This document shows, piece after piece, positions 9,218 to 18,752 of a DNA stretch of 64,000 nt; within the stretch, counting starts at the first letter, position 1, and every line of letters begins with the position of its first letter. Location: the NCBI GenBank assembly GCA_013180625.2, contig SNVD02007176.1:62001-126000 (forward strand). Reading direction: 5' to 3'. The translations under genes and the position numbers were made by a program. The notes under the pieces are model-generated. The model made no database searches. It was not told the origin of the DNA and saw nothing but the letters and a program-made list of their open reading frames with translations. The DNA is from Boswellia sacra. Its lineage: Eukaryota > Streptophyta > Magnoliopsida > Sapindales > Burseraceae.

Positions 9218-12121
9218 ATCAAAGAGCCGGTAGAGATATAATGTCTAAGAAATCTAGCAACAAATTGGCGCGCCCCTGTTTCCATCAGAGAAGGTACCAT
9301 CTGCCTTGGATTGCTAAAAATATTATAGTTCTTTCCAAGCACACCATGTGCAGCAATCATGCCCGCCTACAAAGAAGCCATATATCCATATATCACCATA
9401 TTCTAAACCCAAAATCTTTAGGCTTCATCTTTTCATGATGATTAAGCAAATAATTTAACATTCATTGCATTCTCAAATTTGCTACATTCATCAAATACTT
9501 TACTACAAAAAATATACCTTTAATGCTACATGTGTAAGTAATAAATTAAGGGGAAGTACCTTTAGTCCATCCTCGTGGAAGCCATAACCTGAAATAGAAG
9601 CACTAAAATTATTGATTTGTAATTCTAAAGTACAAAGCTAATCCAGTGTTCTAAGATGTTGATGGTGCATATTTAGATCCAAAAAATAAAATTCTCACCC
9701 TGATAAGCTTCGCAAAACCAAATTCTTCTTTTCCCCTGAATACTATCAAGCTCCAGTGAAGCTTTTGATGCAGCAATAGATGGGATTAGATGACCAGTTC
9801 TCCATTTAAGCAAGGTATGCTCTGGTGTATGATCTGGATTATGTGTAACTAGAAAAGGTAAACTTGTATCACCAAGGTTCTGCAAGGTCAAGTATTCCAA
9901 TGAGTAACTAGAGCTTTTAAACAAAGAGTATCACTCAGATCTTCAAAGAAAACTTATTCACTGACAAAATTATGGAAGCTACAAATATTGAAATTTCAGC
10001 CTATGCAGGGTATGAAATTGTCACCAAATTCTTTGGCTAATTACAAGGCACTGAATGTATTTATTGTATTATTTGAATTTTTCCTTGATTTCCTTTGAAA
10101 GAATATTTCCTAACTATGATAATAAATTTCAACTAAGAGCTTTATTGTGTACAAATATGTGGATGAATATAATATCCATATAATATTCTAAAATTCTAAT
10201 ATATGATTATAAGTTTTTTTTACCCAAGAAAATGTTCTACGAACCTGAAGCACATTAAGCCAATATGTTAGAAATGCTTTGTTGTCTGTACTTCCAAGAA
10301 AATTCCATGCACTCCATGCTGCTGGATTTTGGGGCATAAAACTTCTGTCACGATGAAGGAAAATATCGCTGCCAATAGAGAGTTAACAAGTCATTTCACA
10401 TTTCGTACTAATAGATTACAAGAGTTAGCTTCGTACTAATAGGTTACAAGAGTTAGCTACATATTGTACATCAATTTCAGTAGCTCATTGATTTCAAAGC
10501 CAAGAAAAATGAAAAAGCCATGTGCCTTGTTTGCTAAAACTTTGGACATTACAAAAATATTTGAGAGAACCATAGTTCTACTTTTGATTGAAAATCATCA
10601 TTCTAATATGTTGATAATATTAATTAAGACACTATATAGATTATGGTAAATTGGTAATGGAATATAGTACCTGTAAACATACTGGAAAGCACCAAGCACT
10701 CTTCTTTCATCAAATGTTCCTTGGTTTCCCAGTATTCTTAAAGCATCTGGGGCATGAACAGCCATTATACAACCATTGAAGAATTATTGAGAACCATCTT
10801 CACAGACAATAGTACAACCTGTAAAAATGTATTCTCTTAGACAAAAATCCAATCGTACTACTACTAATTACAAACTCAAGTATTGTTGGCACACTTAGCT
10901 ATAGTACAAAAATCAACCTACTAAATTACTAATAAAGACCATTCATATATAGCATTATGAAGTCTTTTAAGCTTTAAAAAAAATAGCTAGGCGACTTCAA
11001 CATATCGTGCATAGAATAGTCAGGATGGCCGGGTGGTTTAAGGCGCCAAACTCAAGTTCTAGTCCCCTAAAGAGGACATGGGTTCAATCCCACTTCTAAC
11101 AATAATAATTTTGATGATAAATTTAAATAATAAGTAACCTTCATCAACTGTCTCAACTGAGCACACATCACAAGCAGTCCTTAAACGACAACCATAACTG
11201 TCCAGTTGTCCCCTAACCTAGTTTTTTTAAGAAAAAAAAATCAGAAGTCACTTGCATGCAAGAGATACTTTTAGAGTTTTAGTAAATAAAGAAACAAAAG
11301 AGGACCTTATTAACGTAAGAATGTGAACGCCTTCTGACAGTAAGCCACTGTTGGGGGCCAAAAAGCTACAAAAAAGAATTAATTATAAGCCAAATTTAGA
11401 AAATAATCTAAAATACAATCAAATAATTCCATTGCTATTTAAGCTCTATTTAGTATAATTTATATGTGAATATAAGTTTTTAGTCAATAAAAGGAGAATG
11501 TACCTGAAGTAGATGGTGATTACGGCAAAATGAGAGAACAGAGAAAGCGGAGAAGCTCATAACTCCTTCAGAGGGGCAGGACCATATTGAACCACATATT
11601 GGGATCTAATAATTTTACAGTTGCATCATTGGCAGTAAGTAACAAACAAAACAATATTTACAATGGAGTGTAAAAAGCTTAAGGATACTTCAGCAGTCTC
11701 ACAAGATAAGCCTTTTGAAATAACTTTGAGTAACCCCGTGAGTTTATGAACTACCCTAAAGTCTCATTGCAGTCCATTTCCGGATTGTTTTCAAGCTCTT
11801 CAACATAACTTTAATGCAGAAGAAAAATGATAATGTTCCCTCATTCTAAGAAAGCGAAAGTAAGATTTAGGCATTATTGGTAGCTCATAGCGTAGCAACT
11901 AACCTCAGACTATCATCTTTAAACTTGATTATCTCCCGAATCATTTGCCAAAAGTATGGATTGAGCACATTCTTCTTCTGTGCAAACAAGCTTGACAATC
12001 CATTTCTGCTACCCCATTCATAGCCTTTGTCTTTCTCTAAGCTCACTGAGAATGACATGTCTGATATCTCCATATCAATGCCAAGACTCTCAAACAACTC
12101 CATCATATTTGGATAAGTAAC
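9218..12121 (-). CDS. Exons 2-11: flavin-dependent oxidoreductase-like module (with two stops)
   Basis: Exon 2 reads VTYPNMMELFESLGIDMEIS and NPYFWQMIREIIKFKDD. Exon 4 reads IPICGSIWSCPSEGVMSFSA, exon 7 IMAVHAPDALRILG, exon 8 AAWSAWNFLGSTDNKAFLTY, and exon 9 contains QGKRRIWFCEAYQG. All match the amine-oxidase-like half found only in plant-type cyclopropane synthases; its biochemical role is not established. Stops are in exon 3 (after NETLG, 11753-11751) and exon 7 (after DGSQ, 10786-10784). In exon 9 the usually conserved WFCGAYQG reads WFCEAYQG, a change at a flavin-fold glycine. Exon 11 carries the linker (MVPSLMETGARQFVARFL). Confidence 0.85.
11019..11101 (+). pseudogene. tRNA-Leu(CAA) pseudogene in intron 6, antisense to the host gene
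   Basis: The sequence follows plant tRNA-Leu-CAA closely, with A box ATGGCCGGGTGGTTTAAGG, anticodon loop CTCAAGT and B box GGGTTCAATCC. Decay is visible: the acceptor stem has one C-A mismatch (GTCAGGA against TTCTAAC), the anticodon stem has two mismatches, and the T-loop is one base short. It is probably not a functional tRNA. Confidence 0.75.
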
Positions 12122-12738
12122 CTGCCCCATCACCATTTTTAAACAGTAATTACTTGAAACCAAAATATTGAAGTATGTAAATTAAAGGGTGTTAAGATGA
12201 AATTCTCAGGTTATAAACTACTTCATTCCATTTCCATGTATACATAGCATTAACAAATTGGTTAATTTCCTTTTTTTCTCAATGGATTCTAACAATAAAA
12301 TATTTAATCATGAAATACATTTAGCCAGACAATGTGACATAATTAAATGATGTTTATCACATTATTTATTATTGTTAGGTCCACATGTGTAGTTGTTGCA
12401 CGTGTATAATGTGTTGGAGAATTAATTTAATGATTAACATACTAAAGTTTTCCCAAAGTTGATTTAGTTCCAAGTTAATTAGCTTTCCTAGTTTCATTCA
12501 AATATATGTAATTAGGAGAATTAGAGTTTGATTAGGACGAAGTTAAAGTAATCCTATTCTAACTTGAATAGACTTTAGGACTTTATCCTAATTCACTTTA
12601 GGACAGCTCATGTTGGTATCCGATGTCATGTTTAGGGGAATTTAATTCATTGTCCCATTTCTCTTTTATCCTACTACTAATTCTTTCCAAAGTTGTGTTT
12701 TATTCATACAACTAAAGGAAACATGGCCTACAAAGTTA

Positions 12739-12740
<2 letters not shown>

Positions 12741-12769
<29 letters not shown>
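12741..12769. repeat. (AT)n microsatellite at the left edge of the viral insertion
   Basis: Perfect AT dinucleotide run directly followed by viral leader sequence. Endogenous florendoviruses are reported to lie preferentially in TA repeats, so this probably marks the insertion point. No matching TA run remains at the right edge (about 15,850). Confidence 0.9.
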
Positions 12770-12770
<1 letters not shown>

Positions 12771-12777
<7 letters not shown>

Positions 12778-13390
12778 GTTGAGTCATGCTAGTGTAATGA
12801 TGTTGTATTGTCTTTATGTGTGAGTCATATAGTGAGGTGTCCAGTGTTATGATGATAATGATAAGGTGTGAGTTGTAAAGTAGTGTATACGTGTAAAGGA
12901 GATTCCTTAGAGATAAGGAAGCATCCTAGCATAGTATCCTGGCTTGGCCTATATAAAGGATACTTGGGCTTTGTATTGGGACACGGAATACTAGCCGAGT
13001 CTCTCGTGTGTCTATCCCTTGTGTAATCTCTTTCTCTAGTAATAGAATCAGAGCTTGTACTCTGAGCCTAGTTGTTTTAATGGTATCAGAGCCTATCCTC
13101 CCAAAAGGAGTTGAAGTTTAAGGTTCAAAATAATAAAGTTCTCTCAGTTCGGCCCTGCCGTCGGTTGAATTTTATCATTTTGATATCTTATGAATTTCTG
13201 AGTTAGAAGTTGTGATTCAGTTAAGGCTATCCAGAGTGAAGAAATATAGATTGAGGATACTTTTCTATTGTGGTGTGAATGCTCGAAAAGAAAGCCAAGG
13301 TGGCGTGAGAAAAAAGAGCTAATATCCACAAGAAAAGTTATATCTATATTCTCCTTTTGTAGTAAGACCCTGAGAGGCAACATAAGGACA
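12771..13390 (+). promoter_or_regulatory. Pararetroviral leader/promoter, plus arm
   Basis: A TATA box (cctatataaagg, 12948-12959) is followed by the CT-rich start region and an AATAGAATCAGAGC stretch. The primer-binding site TGGTATCAGAGCC at 13081-13093 is complementary to the 3' end of initiator tRNA-Met. About 300 bases of leader precede the first conserved viral ATG at 13391. Segments 12771-12855 and 12979-13170 recur inverted at 15462-15548 and 15080-15270. Transcription from here would run into the inverted repeat, antisense to the host gene. Confidence 0.7.
13260..13337 (+). repeat. 78-bp segment present twice, flipped relative to the viral leader
   Basis: The segment cttttctattgtgg...ccacaagaaaag has imperfect inverted ends. 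It recurs in the same chromosomal orientation at 14450-14524, although the viral sequence next to it is inverted between the two places. Relative to the virus, the segment is therefore reversed in one copy. Confidence 0.8.
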
Positions 13391-13690
13391 ATGGATAACC
13401 AAGAGATAGCAACGACTGAATTTGCAAAGTCTTCTTCAGAAGTTCCTTCTTCTTCTAGTTCGGTCACAAACTTTCATTATGAGGCAGAGTATGAGTCAGA
13501 TACTAAACCCAATTCTCTACAACCCTTTCATCTAGATCCTCTTAATCCTTATAAGTTCTATGATGTCAGTGTTCTTATTCCTAAACTAAAAACCCTTGTT
13601 CCGTTTAGAACCCCTAAACTCAAGTCTGTGTACAAGTCCTCGGAATTCTCAGCAATTTCGCTTTCTCGCTCTCCAGTACCAAAGAAATGA
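13391..13690 (+). pseudogene. Viral movement-protein 5' fragment, plus arm
   Basis: Open from the ATG at 13391. It matches, base for base as far as I can see, the start of the minus-strand copy at 14396. Homology to that copy ends at about 13647, where the frame runs into unrelated opposite-strand sequence and stops at 13688-13690. The region is Ser-rich and acidic, and its role is N-terminal to the 30K-type core. Truncated fragment of the viral cell-to-cell movement gene. Confidence 0.65.
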
Positions 13691-13784
13691 GCAACTATAT
13701 ATCTGATTAACTCATTATATGGTTGATCATGACTAAGGATATACTCCTTTTCTGCCACAGAAAATGTATCTGCCCACCATCTTC

Positions 13785-14396
13785 TCAAGGATCCAAGAAA
13801 TCCTGATGTAACTGGATCATGACTTTGATAGTGTTTGGCAAAGTAGGCTTGGAAATATCAAGGGTAAAGTTAGGCTCAACTTGTATGATAACATGACCTT
13901 GATTGAGACCTACCTCAACAGCTGATATCAAAGCTTTTTCAAAAGACTGCCAACGAGTATCTAGAACTGCAATGAAACAAGTAACATTTTTACCACCAAG
14001 GAATAATGGTTGCAATCCTATTCGAATTGCTCCCAGATGAATTCCACGGTAGCCTTCTCGACTGTATCTTTGGATATCTGGTGCGGAAATTATAGGAAGA
14101 TAGGTTTCTGAAGAACTTGAAGAAATAGACTGGACGGACACTTCCGAGGACTTGTACACAGACTTGAGTTTAGGGGTTCTAAACGGAACAAGGGTTTTTA
14201 GTTTAGGAATAAGAACACTGACATCATAGAACTTATAAGGATTAAGAGGATCTAGATGAAAGGGTTGTAGAGAATTGGGTTTAGTATCTGACTCATACTC
14301 TGCCTCATAATGAAAGTTTGTGACCGAACTAGAAGAAGAAGGAACTTCTGAAGAAGACTTTGCAAATTCAGTCGTTGCTATCTCTTGGTTATCCAT
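13785..14396 (-). pseudogene. Viral movement-protein-like ORF, minus arm
   Basis: About 200 codons are open from the conserved ATG at 14396. The N-terminal part duplicates the plus arm. The C-terminal part (about 13,800-14,100) contains the short HLGAIRIGLQPLF-type strand pattern typical of caulimovirid 30K-superfamily movement proteins, which open plasmodesmata in plants. Reading on in another frame, 13650-13788 still looks viral (Trp-rich RRWWADTF motif), so a frameshift lies near 13,785. The longer ORF upstream to 14582 is extended through non-homologous joined sequence and should not be taken as the natural start. Confidence 0.7.
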
Positions 14397-14688
14397 TGTC
14401 CTTATGTTGCCTCTCAGGGTCTTACTACAAAAGGAGAATATAGATATAACTTTTCTATTGTGGTGTGAATGCTCGAAAAGAAAGCCAAGGTGGCGTGAGA
14501 AAAAAGAGCTAATATCCACAAGAACGGCATTTGATAGACTTCTGCCAATCTCTTTCTTGCGTGCAGACATCCATCCCAACACGTCTGGATATCATCACTC
14601 ATATGATCATGGATAATTGGCTCAATAAATGGTTCTCTTGTTCTTCCCCATATATCGCTTAACTGAAAAATTACTATCATCTTGTGGT

Positions 14689-14854
14689 GAAGAACTTGAA
14701 GAAATAGACTGGACGGACACTTCCGAGGACTTGTACACAGACTTGAGTTTAGGGGTTCTAAACGGAACAAGGGTTTTTAGTTTAGGAATAAGAACACTGA
14801 CATCATAGAACTTATAAGGATTAAGAGGATCTAGATGAAAGGGTTGTAGAGAAT
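14689..14854 (-). repeat. Third partial copy of the movement-protein start
   Basis: A direct duplication of 14110-14275 (about 166 bp), bounded by unrelated viral-like sequence on both sides (14595-14688 and 14856 onward). It adds a third copy of the same viral stretch. Confidence 0.85.
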
Positions 14855-14855
14855 G

Positions 14856-14993
14856 CTTAGAAGAAGAGAAGGCGAGATTCCAGATCCTCAACTCGCTAGA
14901 TGGTCAGAGTCTCTTTCGAGATTCAAGTTCAAGGTTCGCTACATCAAAGGTGAATCAAACGTGTTAGCAGATCTTCTTTCAAAGGCATCCTGA
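14856..14993 (+). pseudogene. Pararetroviral RNase H C-terminal fragment (+)
   Basis: A 45-codon open stretch to TGA at 14991-14993. It has the characteristic pattern W-S-x-x-L-S-R-F-x-F-x-V-R-Y-I-K-G-E-x-N-V-L-A-D-x-L-S-K, the end of a caulimovirid RNase H domain. It is isolated from any reverse transcriptase and joined directly to the movement-gene duplicate. Non-functional fragment. Confidence 0.65.
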
Positions 14994-14999
14994 CCCAGC

Positions 15000-15079
15000 A
15001 TGTATGGCTTAGAGGAACTGGAAGCCATTGTTATAACTTGAATAGGTCTAGGAATTGGTCTGGACAGAAAATCTGCTAA
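15000..15079 (-). pseudogene. Pararetroviral RNase H tail fragment (-)
   Basis: Minus-strand reading begins with the LADFLSRPIP motif (RNase H end) at 15079 and continues into a Ser-rich linker. The same ~45 bp motif is repeated at 15411-15455, also on the minus strand. Both are short remnants placed between leader pieces. Confidence 0.55.
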
Positions 15080-15270
15080 TTCAACCGACGGCAGGGCCGA
15101 ACTGAGAGAACTTTATTATTTTGAACCTTAAACTTCAACTCCTTTTGGGAGGATAGGCTCTGATACCATTAAAACAACTAGGCTCAGAGTACAAGCTCTG
15201 ATTCTATTACTAGAGAAAGAGATTACACAAGGGATAGACACACGAGAGACTCGGCTAGTATTCCGTGTCC
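15080..15270 (-). promoter_or_regulatory. Pararetroviral leader, minus arm, with tRNA-Met primer-binding site
   Basis: Reverse complement of 12979-13170. The primer-binding site is at 15168-15156 (reading leftwards). The TATA-box portion is missing: the leader is broken at about 15,275 and continues only at 15,385-15,410 and 15,462-15,548, with the TATA sequence altered to TATATTC at the joint. This arm therefore lacks an obvious promoter. Confidence 0.65.
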
Positions 15271-15275
15271 CAATC

Positions 15276-15384
15276 TTCGCTGCTCTTCACGAACTTGATT
15301 AAGAAAATAGTCACTGTCAACTCCAGTACTGACAATCATGTCTTGCTCCAAAGTTTGAAACAGAGCACAAAGAATATAGGCCAA
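15276..15384 (-). pseudogene. Short viral-like coding fragment between leader pieces
   Basis: About 35 codons are open on the minus strand, inserted exactly where the leader of the minus arm is interrupted. By position it is probably another piece of the viral polyprotein. I do not recognise a motif in it. Confidence 0.35.
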
Positions 15385-15567
15385 GCCAGGATACTATGCT
15401 AGGACTCATCAACTTGAATAGGTCTAGGAATTGGTCTGGACAGAAAATCTGCTAACATAACACTGGACACCTCACTATATGACTCACACATAAAGACAAT
15501 ACAACATCATTACACTAGCATGACTCAACTTATGCTTTATTGCTTTATGTCACATCAAGTCACATCA

Positions 15568-15845
15568 TGTCTATTCACCATTGCTTCCGCTGACGGGTCC
15601 ACTTTGCTTCCGCTTTAATCTTCATCATTGTCGAAGAAGAAGTCGTCCTGCCATGGAACTTGATTGATTGGTGGAAGTTGTGGATCAACTGGTTCGTTAG
15701 GCAGCTGTGGCTGTGGCCAATCTTCCCATCCTTCATCGAGATCTTCCTAAGGTGGTGAAGGATTCTGAATCTCATTGGCTCTTCCTTGCTTGCGAAGCCA
15801 TTCATGGTAATCATGCCGATACTAACTTCACAACTTGGAGATGCA
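15568..15845 (-). pseudogene. C-terminal end of a pararetroviral polyprotein
   Basis: The minus-strand reading starts near a YHEWLRKQGR motif, has one internal TAG, then a Pro-rich, acidic tail ending in FFFDNDED and a stop near 15620. It is followed, still on the minus strand, by the viral intergenic region shared with 12771-12855. That order (polyprotein end, then leader) is the order in a circular pararetroviral genome. Confidence 0.55.
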
Positions 15846-15850
15846 CACAT

Positions 15851-18413
15851 TCACTATAGCTTGAGAGAGTGAGAGAAATCAAAAGTATGTCTATTTTGTT
15901 TGAAGCTTTAAGCTTCTTTAATTTGTTACAGTTCATGTGTCGTTCAAGTTGATAAATAGTCACATGAATCTAGTGTTCTATGCATTGTTTTACATTAATT
16001 GACAGTATAGTGTTAAAAGAGCAGTGACAAGGAGAGTTGAGCCACTAGTGTTGTGTTCTTGGTTGAGAACGTGTTTACAATAGACTAGGCATCAAAAGTT
16101 GAGGGAATCTACTATTATAAGTCCTTGAGTCCTATGAACCCAAAGACAACATAGTGGATTGCAGCTCCTGTTCATTGTGAATGTAGGTTTTTACAACCAA
16201 ACCACATAAAACCTCTATGTCAGTTTACTTTACAATTTTAGGTTATATTTCACAAAACAATCTATCAACTACCAATCCTAACAATTATCATTAATTTTTT
16301 TACAATTAAATCGAAGCGGAGCTAGGATTTTGATATGGTTATTAAAAAAAAAATCTATATAGAAAAACTAATAATGTTAAAAAATTAATTATTATAAGAA
16401 AAATGATATAACACATTAAATCTTGAAGAATTCAATTAACATAAATGTAGTCTCCAAGAAGTCAACCTATTTTCAATCTTTTGTTAAGACTTTATAAACA
16501 AGAAATTAGAAAAAAGAATAATAATGCAAAGTTAGGACATCAATTTTACAAATTAATATAATAGTAAAAATGAGTCTGAACTACTAAAAATTGGGTTAAA
16601 CTTTTCATAATTAAAATATTGAGAGATAGAGAAAAAAATAACATGAAAGTTTAAAAATTAATAACAAACTTAAACCGTTTAATCATTTACCGAATTAGTC
16701 GAATCAATAATAAGAGTATGACATGGGGAAATAATAAAGTCACGTCAATATCATTCACATTTAATATATTTCTTTTAAAACAATTATACTAGATATAATT
16801 GTAATCATGTACTCCTTTACCAAATTTTAAATACTTTTTGATACAAGTAGTATTATTTTTTATTTTGAAATTTGAAGAGCATCTAAAGTTTGTTTAAGTA
16901 AATATTATAAGAGTACATTAATATTATCTTTCATAAAAATTATCTATTTGTTTACATAATAGATTAACCAATTTTCTTTACTCCTAACATGATAAGAATA
17001 GTATTAAAAAAATCAATAAATTATTTATTTATTATTATTGTGAATCAATTAGAGAATTTGGACTTATATTTCAAGAAAGGATGAGGTTCTCATATCATTT
17101 TCTTGTGGCTCATAATAATTTATCTCATACAAAAATAAATAGATGCATAAAATCTTTATAGCAATAGTTTACATAAATGTAAATTTGCATTTTACTATAT
17201 AAATAATCGTTCATTATTAAAACCATAATTTTCAGATTTTGTATTTTAGATAACCCTATCTTGGTCATTCAATGGAATGGTTGGGGTACTAGTACCTCAA
17301 CAAATAAAGTTGTAAAAATTGATATAAAGATTATAAATGAGTGTACAAAACTTGTTCATAGTTAAAAATTTATATATAAATAAGATTTTCAACTTTTATA
17401 TGTCTATTTACAATTTTATATCCATTTAAAAATTTTATATTCATTTACAATATTTACAATTTTTTGTTTGGTCTACAAATTTTATATAAATATTTACAAC
17501 TTTTATCTGCTTTTAGGTGCCACTACCCCTAGCATTTTCCCTCATCTTAGTTTGTAGCTTTAATGATTTGTAATATTTTCACATGACATCATGCTAATAT
17601 TAATGTAGATTTGAAACTCTCTTTATGTAAATTCAAGGACTTGTATTGATCTAACAATTAATCATATCCTAACACTTTTATTTCAAATTTATTATATATA
17701 ACCTTAAGTTTAAATACAAACCACTAAGGTTCAAAATAAACTTATTCTGCATTTTTTAATCTCTCTTCTAATTCTGTAATAATCTTTATTATGTAATCTT
17801 ATTTTTTAAAATAAAATTATTAATTTTGAGGACACAGCGAAGACAATTCTGACCCGTGATCCTCGTTAAATTAAGTATAAGATAATATTACAAGTCTACA
17901 ACTTGATATCAAATTTCAATTAAGCTTAATTAATTAAGAAATTAAAACCTTAAATGATGGACTACCTTTAGTTTGTTAATAAGAGAGGTTTTCAATTTCA
18001 AACCAACCAATCTCAATCGTCGGGTGAGTGGACCACCATGCATTAGGGATCATTACTTCATGGAGATCGATGATTTGGAATGTTAACTAAGCAAATGAAT
18101 TTACCCTTCCTAATCAAATAATAAAAAAGGATAACAAATAAAACAAATTGAATTTAAAATCCCTAATCAAACTCAAGTTGTAGTGGGATAACATATATGC
18201 AAGAAAATTTTATGTATCATAATAATTTTATGCAAGAAAATTTTAAATTATTTTAAAATAATTTAAAATAAATGAATCATAATAATTAGAAAATTAGCTC
18301 TCTTTTTCGTTGAACTAAAGTGAGTAATATACAAGAGCATGATCATGTCAATGAAAAGAAATTAATTTTTTTAAGAAAATAAAAACATAAAAGAGTAATT
18401 AAAAACTTCCAGA
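15851..18413. other. Right part of intron 1: AT-rich, retroelement-like remnant at its left end
   Basis: 15,851-16,275 resembles the end of a plant LTR (ttgtgaatgtaggtttttac followed by a T-rich stretch and ...aatcctaaca). No partner LTR is recognised. 17,265-17,550 has loosely matching inverted ends (ggtacctcaaca... against ...ctagggg/ggcacc) and could be an old MITE. The rest is AT-rich with no coding signal. Confidence 0.4.
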
Positions 18414-18599
18414 ATTGAAGACCATGAAGCCAAGGTCCAAATCAACACCATCGAAGGTAACAGTCTTGTCATGGCCGCCCAAGTATTGCTCCTTCTCATA
18501 CAGCACAACCTCAACGCCTGCTTTTGCAAGAGCATAAGCTGAAACCAGCCCACTAGTCCCAGCTCCAATCACTGCCACTCTCTTCATCTTCATCGACAT
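18414..18599 (-). CDS. Exon 1 of the synthase-like gene: FAD/NAD(P)-binding Rossmann start
   Basis: 62 codons. The dinucleotide-binding loop VAVIGAGTSGLVSAYALA (GxGxxG) lies near residues 8-25, followed by an acidic strand end VVLYEKE and the GGH motif of flavin amine oxidases. It reaches GVDLDLGFMVFN, which in relatives continues directly into R-VTYPNMM at the start of exon 2. Here the sequence after FN has no GT in the right phase, so the donor is unclear: a GT at 18406-18405 would give the wrong phase, and a GT inside ATG|GTCTTC would delete VFN. This junction may be damaged. Confidence 0.85.
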
Positions 18600-18698
18600 T
18601 GCCCACACTTAATTAAAAACCTGTAAAATAACCCTTCAGGGTGATGATGATGATGATATAATTTTCAAGAATTTTCATGGACATAAAGTTATGGGCTG

Positions 18699-18705
<7 letters not shown>

Positions 18706-18748
<43 letters not shown>
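18706..18748. repeat. (AT)n microsatellite upstream of exon 1
   Basis: A 43-bp AT run about 110 bp upstream of the synthase start codon. It would lie in the 5' UTR or promoter of that gene. Confidence 0.95.

Positions 18749-18752
<4 letters not shown>

Larger units (their letters stand above)
13338..14449. repeat. Inverted repeat: ~310-bp arms around a ~490-bp loop
   Basis: Arm 1 is 13338-13647 (+) and arm 2 is 14140-14449 (reverse complement). By eye the arms are identical or almost so, spanning the leader end and the start of the movement-protein gene. The loop is 13648-14139. A transcript of either strand could form a long perfect hairpin. Confidence 0.85.
12741..15850. mobile_element. 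Rearranged, inverted endogenous pararetrovirus (Caulimoviridae, florendovirus-like)
   Basis: This roughly 3.1-kb mosaic contains a pararetroviral leader with TATA box, initiator-tRNA-Met primer-binding sites on both strands, a movement-protein-like region in both orientations, RNase-H-end fragments and the C-terminal end of a polyprotein. Left part (+): leader plus movement-protein start, 12771-13647. Right part (-): 13650-14449, 14595-14855, 15000-15270 and 15276-15850, chopped and reordered. No capsid-to-reverse-transcriptase core is present, so it cannot encode virus. It lies in intron 1 of the synthase-like gene. Family assignment rests on gene content and the tRNA-Met site; genus is an inference from the TA-repeat context. 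Confidence 0.78.
5574..18599 (-). pseudogene. Cyclopropane-fatty-acid-synthase-like gene, 24 exons, three nonsense codons
   Basis: The conceptual product is about 868 codons, the usual length of plant CPA-FAS-like proteins (N-terminal FAD/amine-oxidase-like module, C-terminal SAM-dependent methylene transferase for unsaturated phospholipid acyl chains). Exons on the minus strand: 18599-18414, 12121-11904, 11808-11703, 11605-11504, 11365-11306, 11217-11139, 10818-10671, 10368-10245, 9879-9699, 9588-9560, 9366-9218, 8866-8764, 8606-8511, 8425-8373, 8286-8163, 7762-7700, 7553-7494, 7410-7249, 7027-6954, 6866-6773, 6649-6513, 6415-6335, 6197-6092, 5645-5574 (stop TGA). Phases agree from exon 2 to exon 24. 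One donor is GC (after 6092). In-frame stops: TAG 11753-11751, TAA 10786-10784, TAG 6775-6773. Start chosen at 18599 (MSMKMKRVAVIGAG); ATGs at 18593 and 18587 are alternatives. Intron 1 is inflated to 6.3 kb by a viral insertion. I call it a recent pseudogene; a sequencing error cannot be excluded for single stops. Confidence 0.9.

Noticed and set aside
13785..14582. A 265-codon ORF as a candidate host gene of unknown function
   Set aside because: Its N-terminal third reads through a flipped non-coding viral leader segment. The rest matches the second viral arm and a 30K-type movement-protein pattern, so it is a viral relic with a false start.
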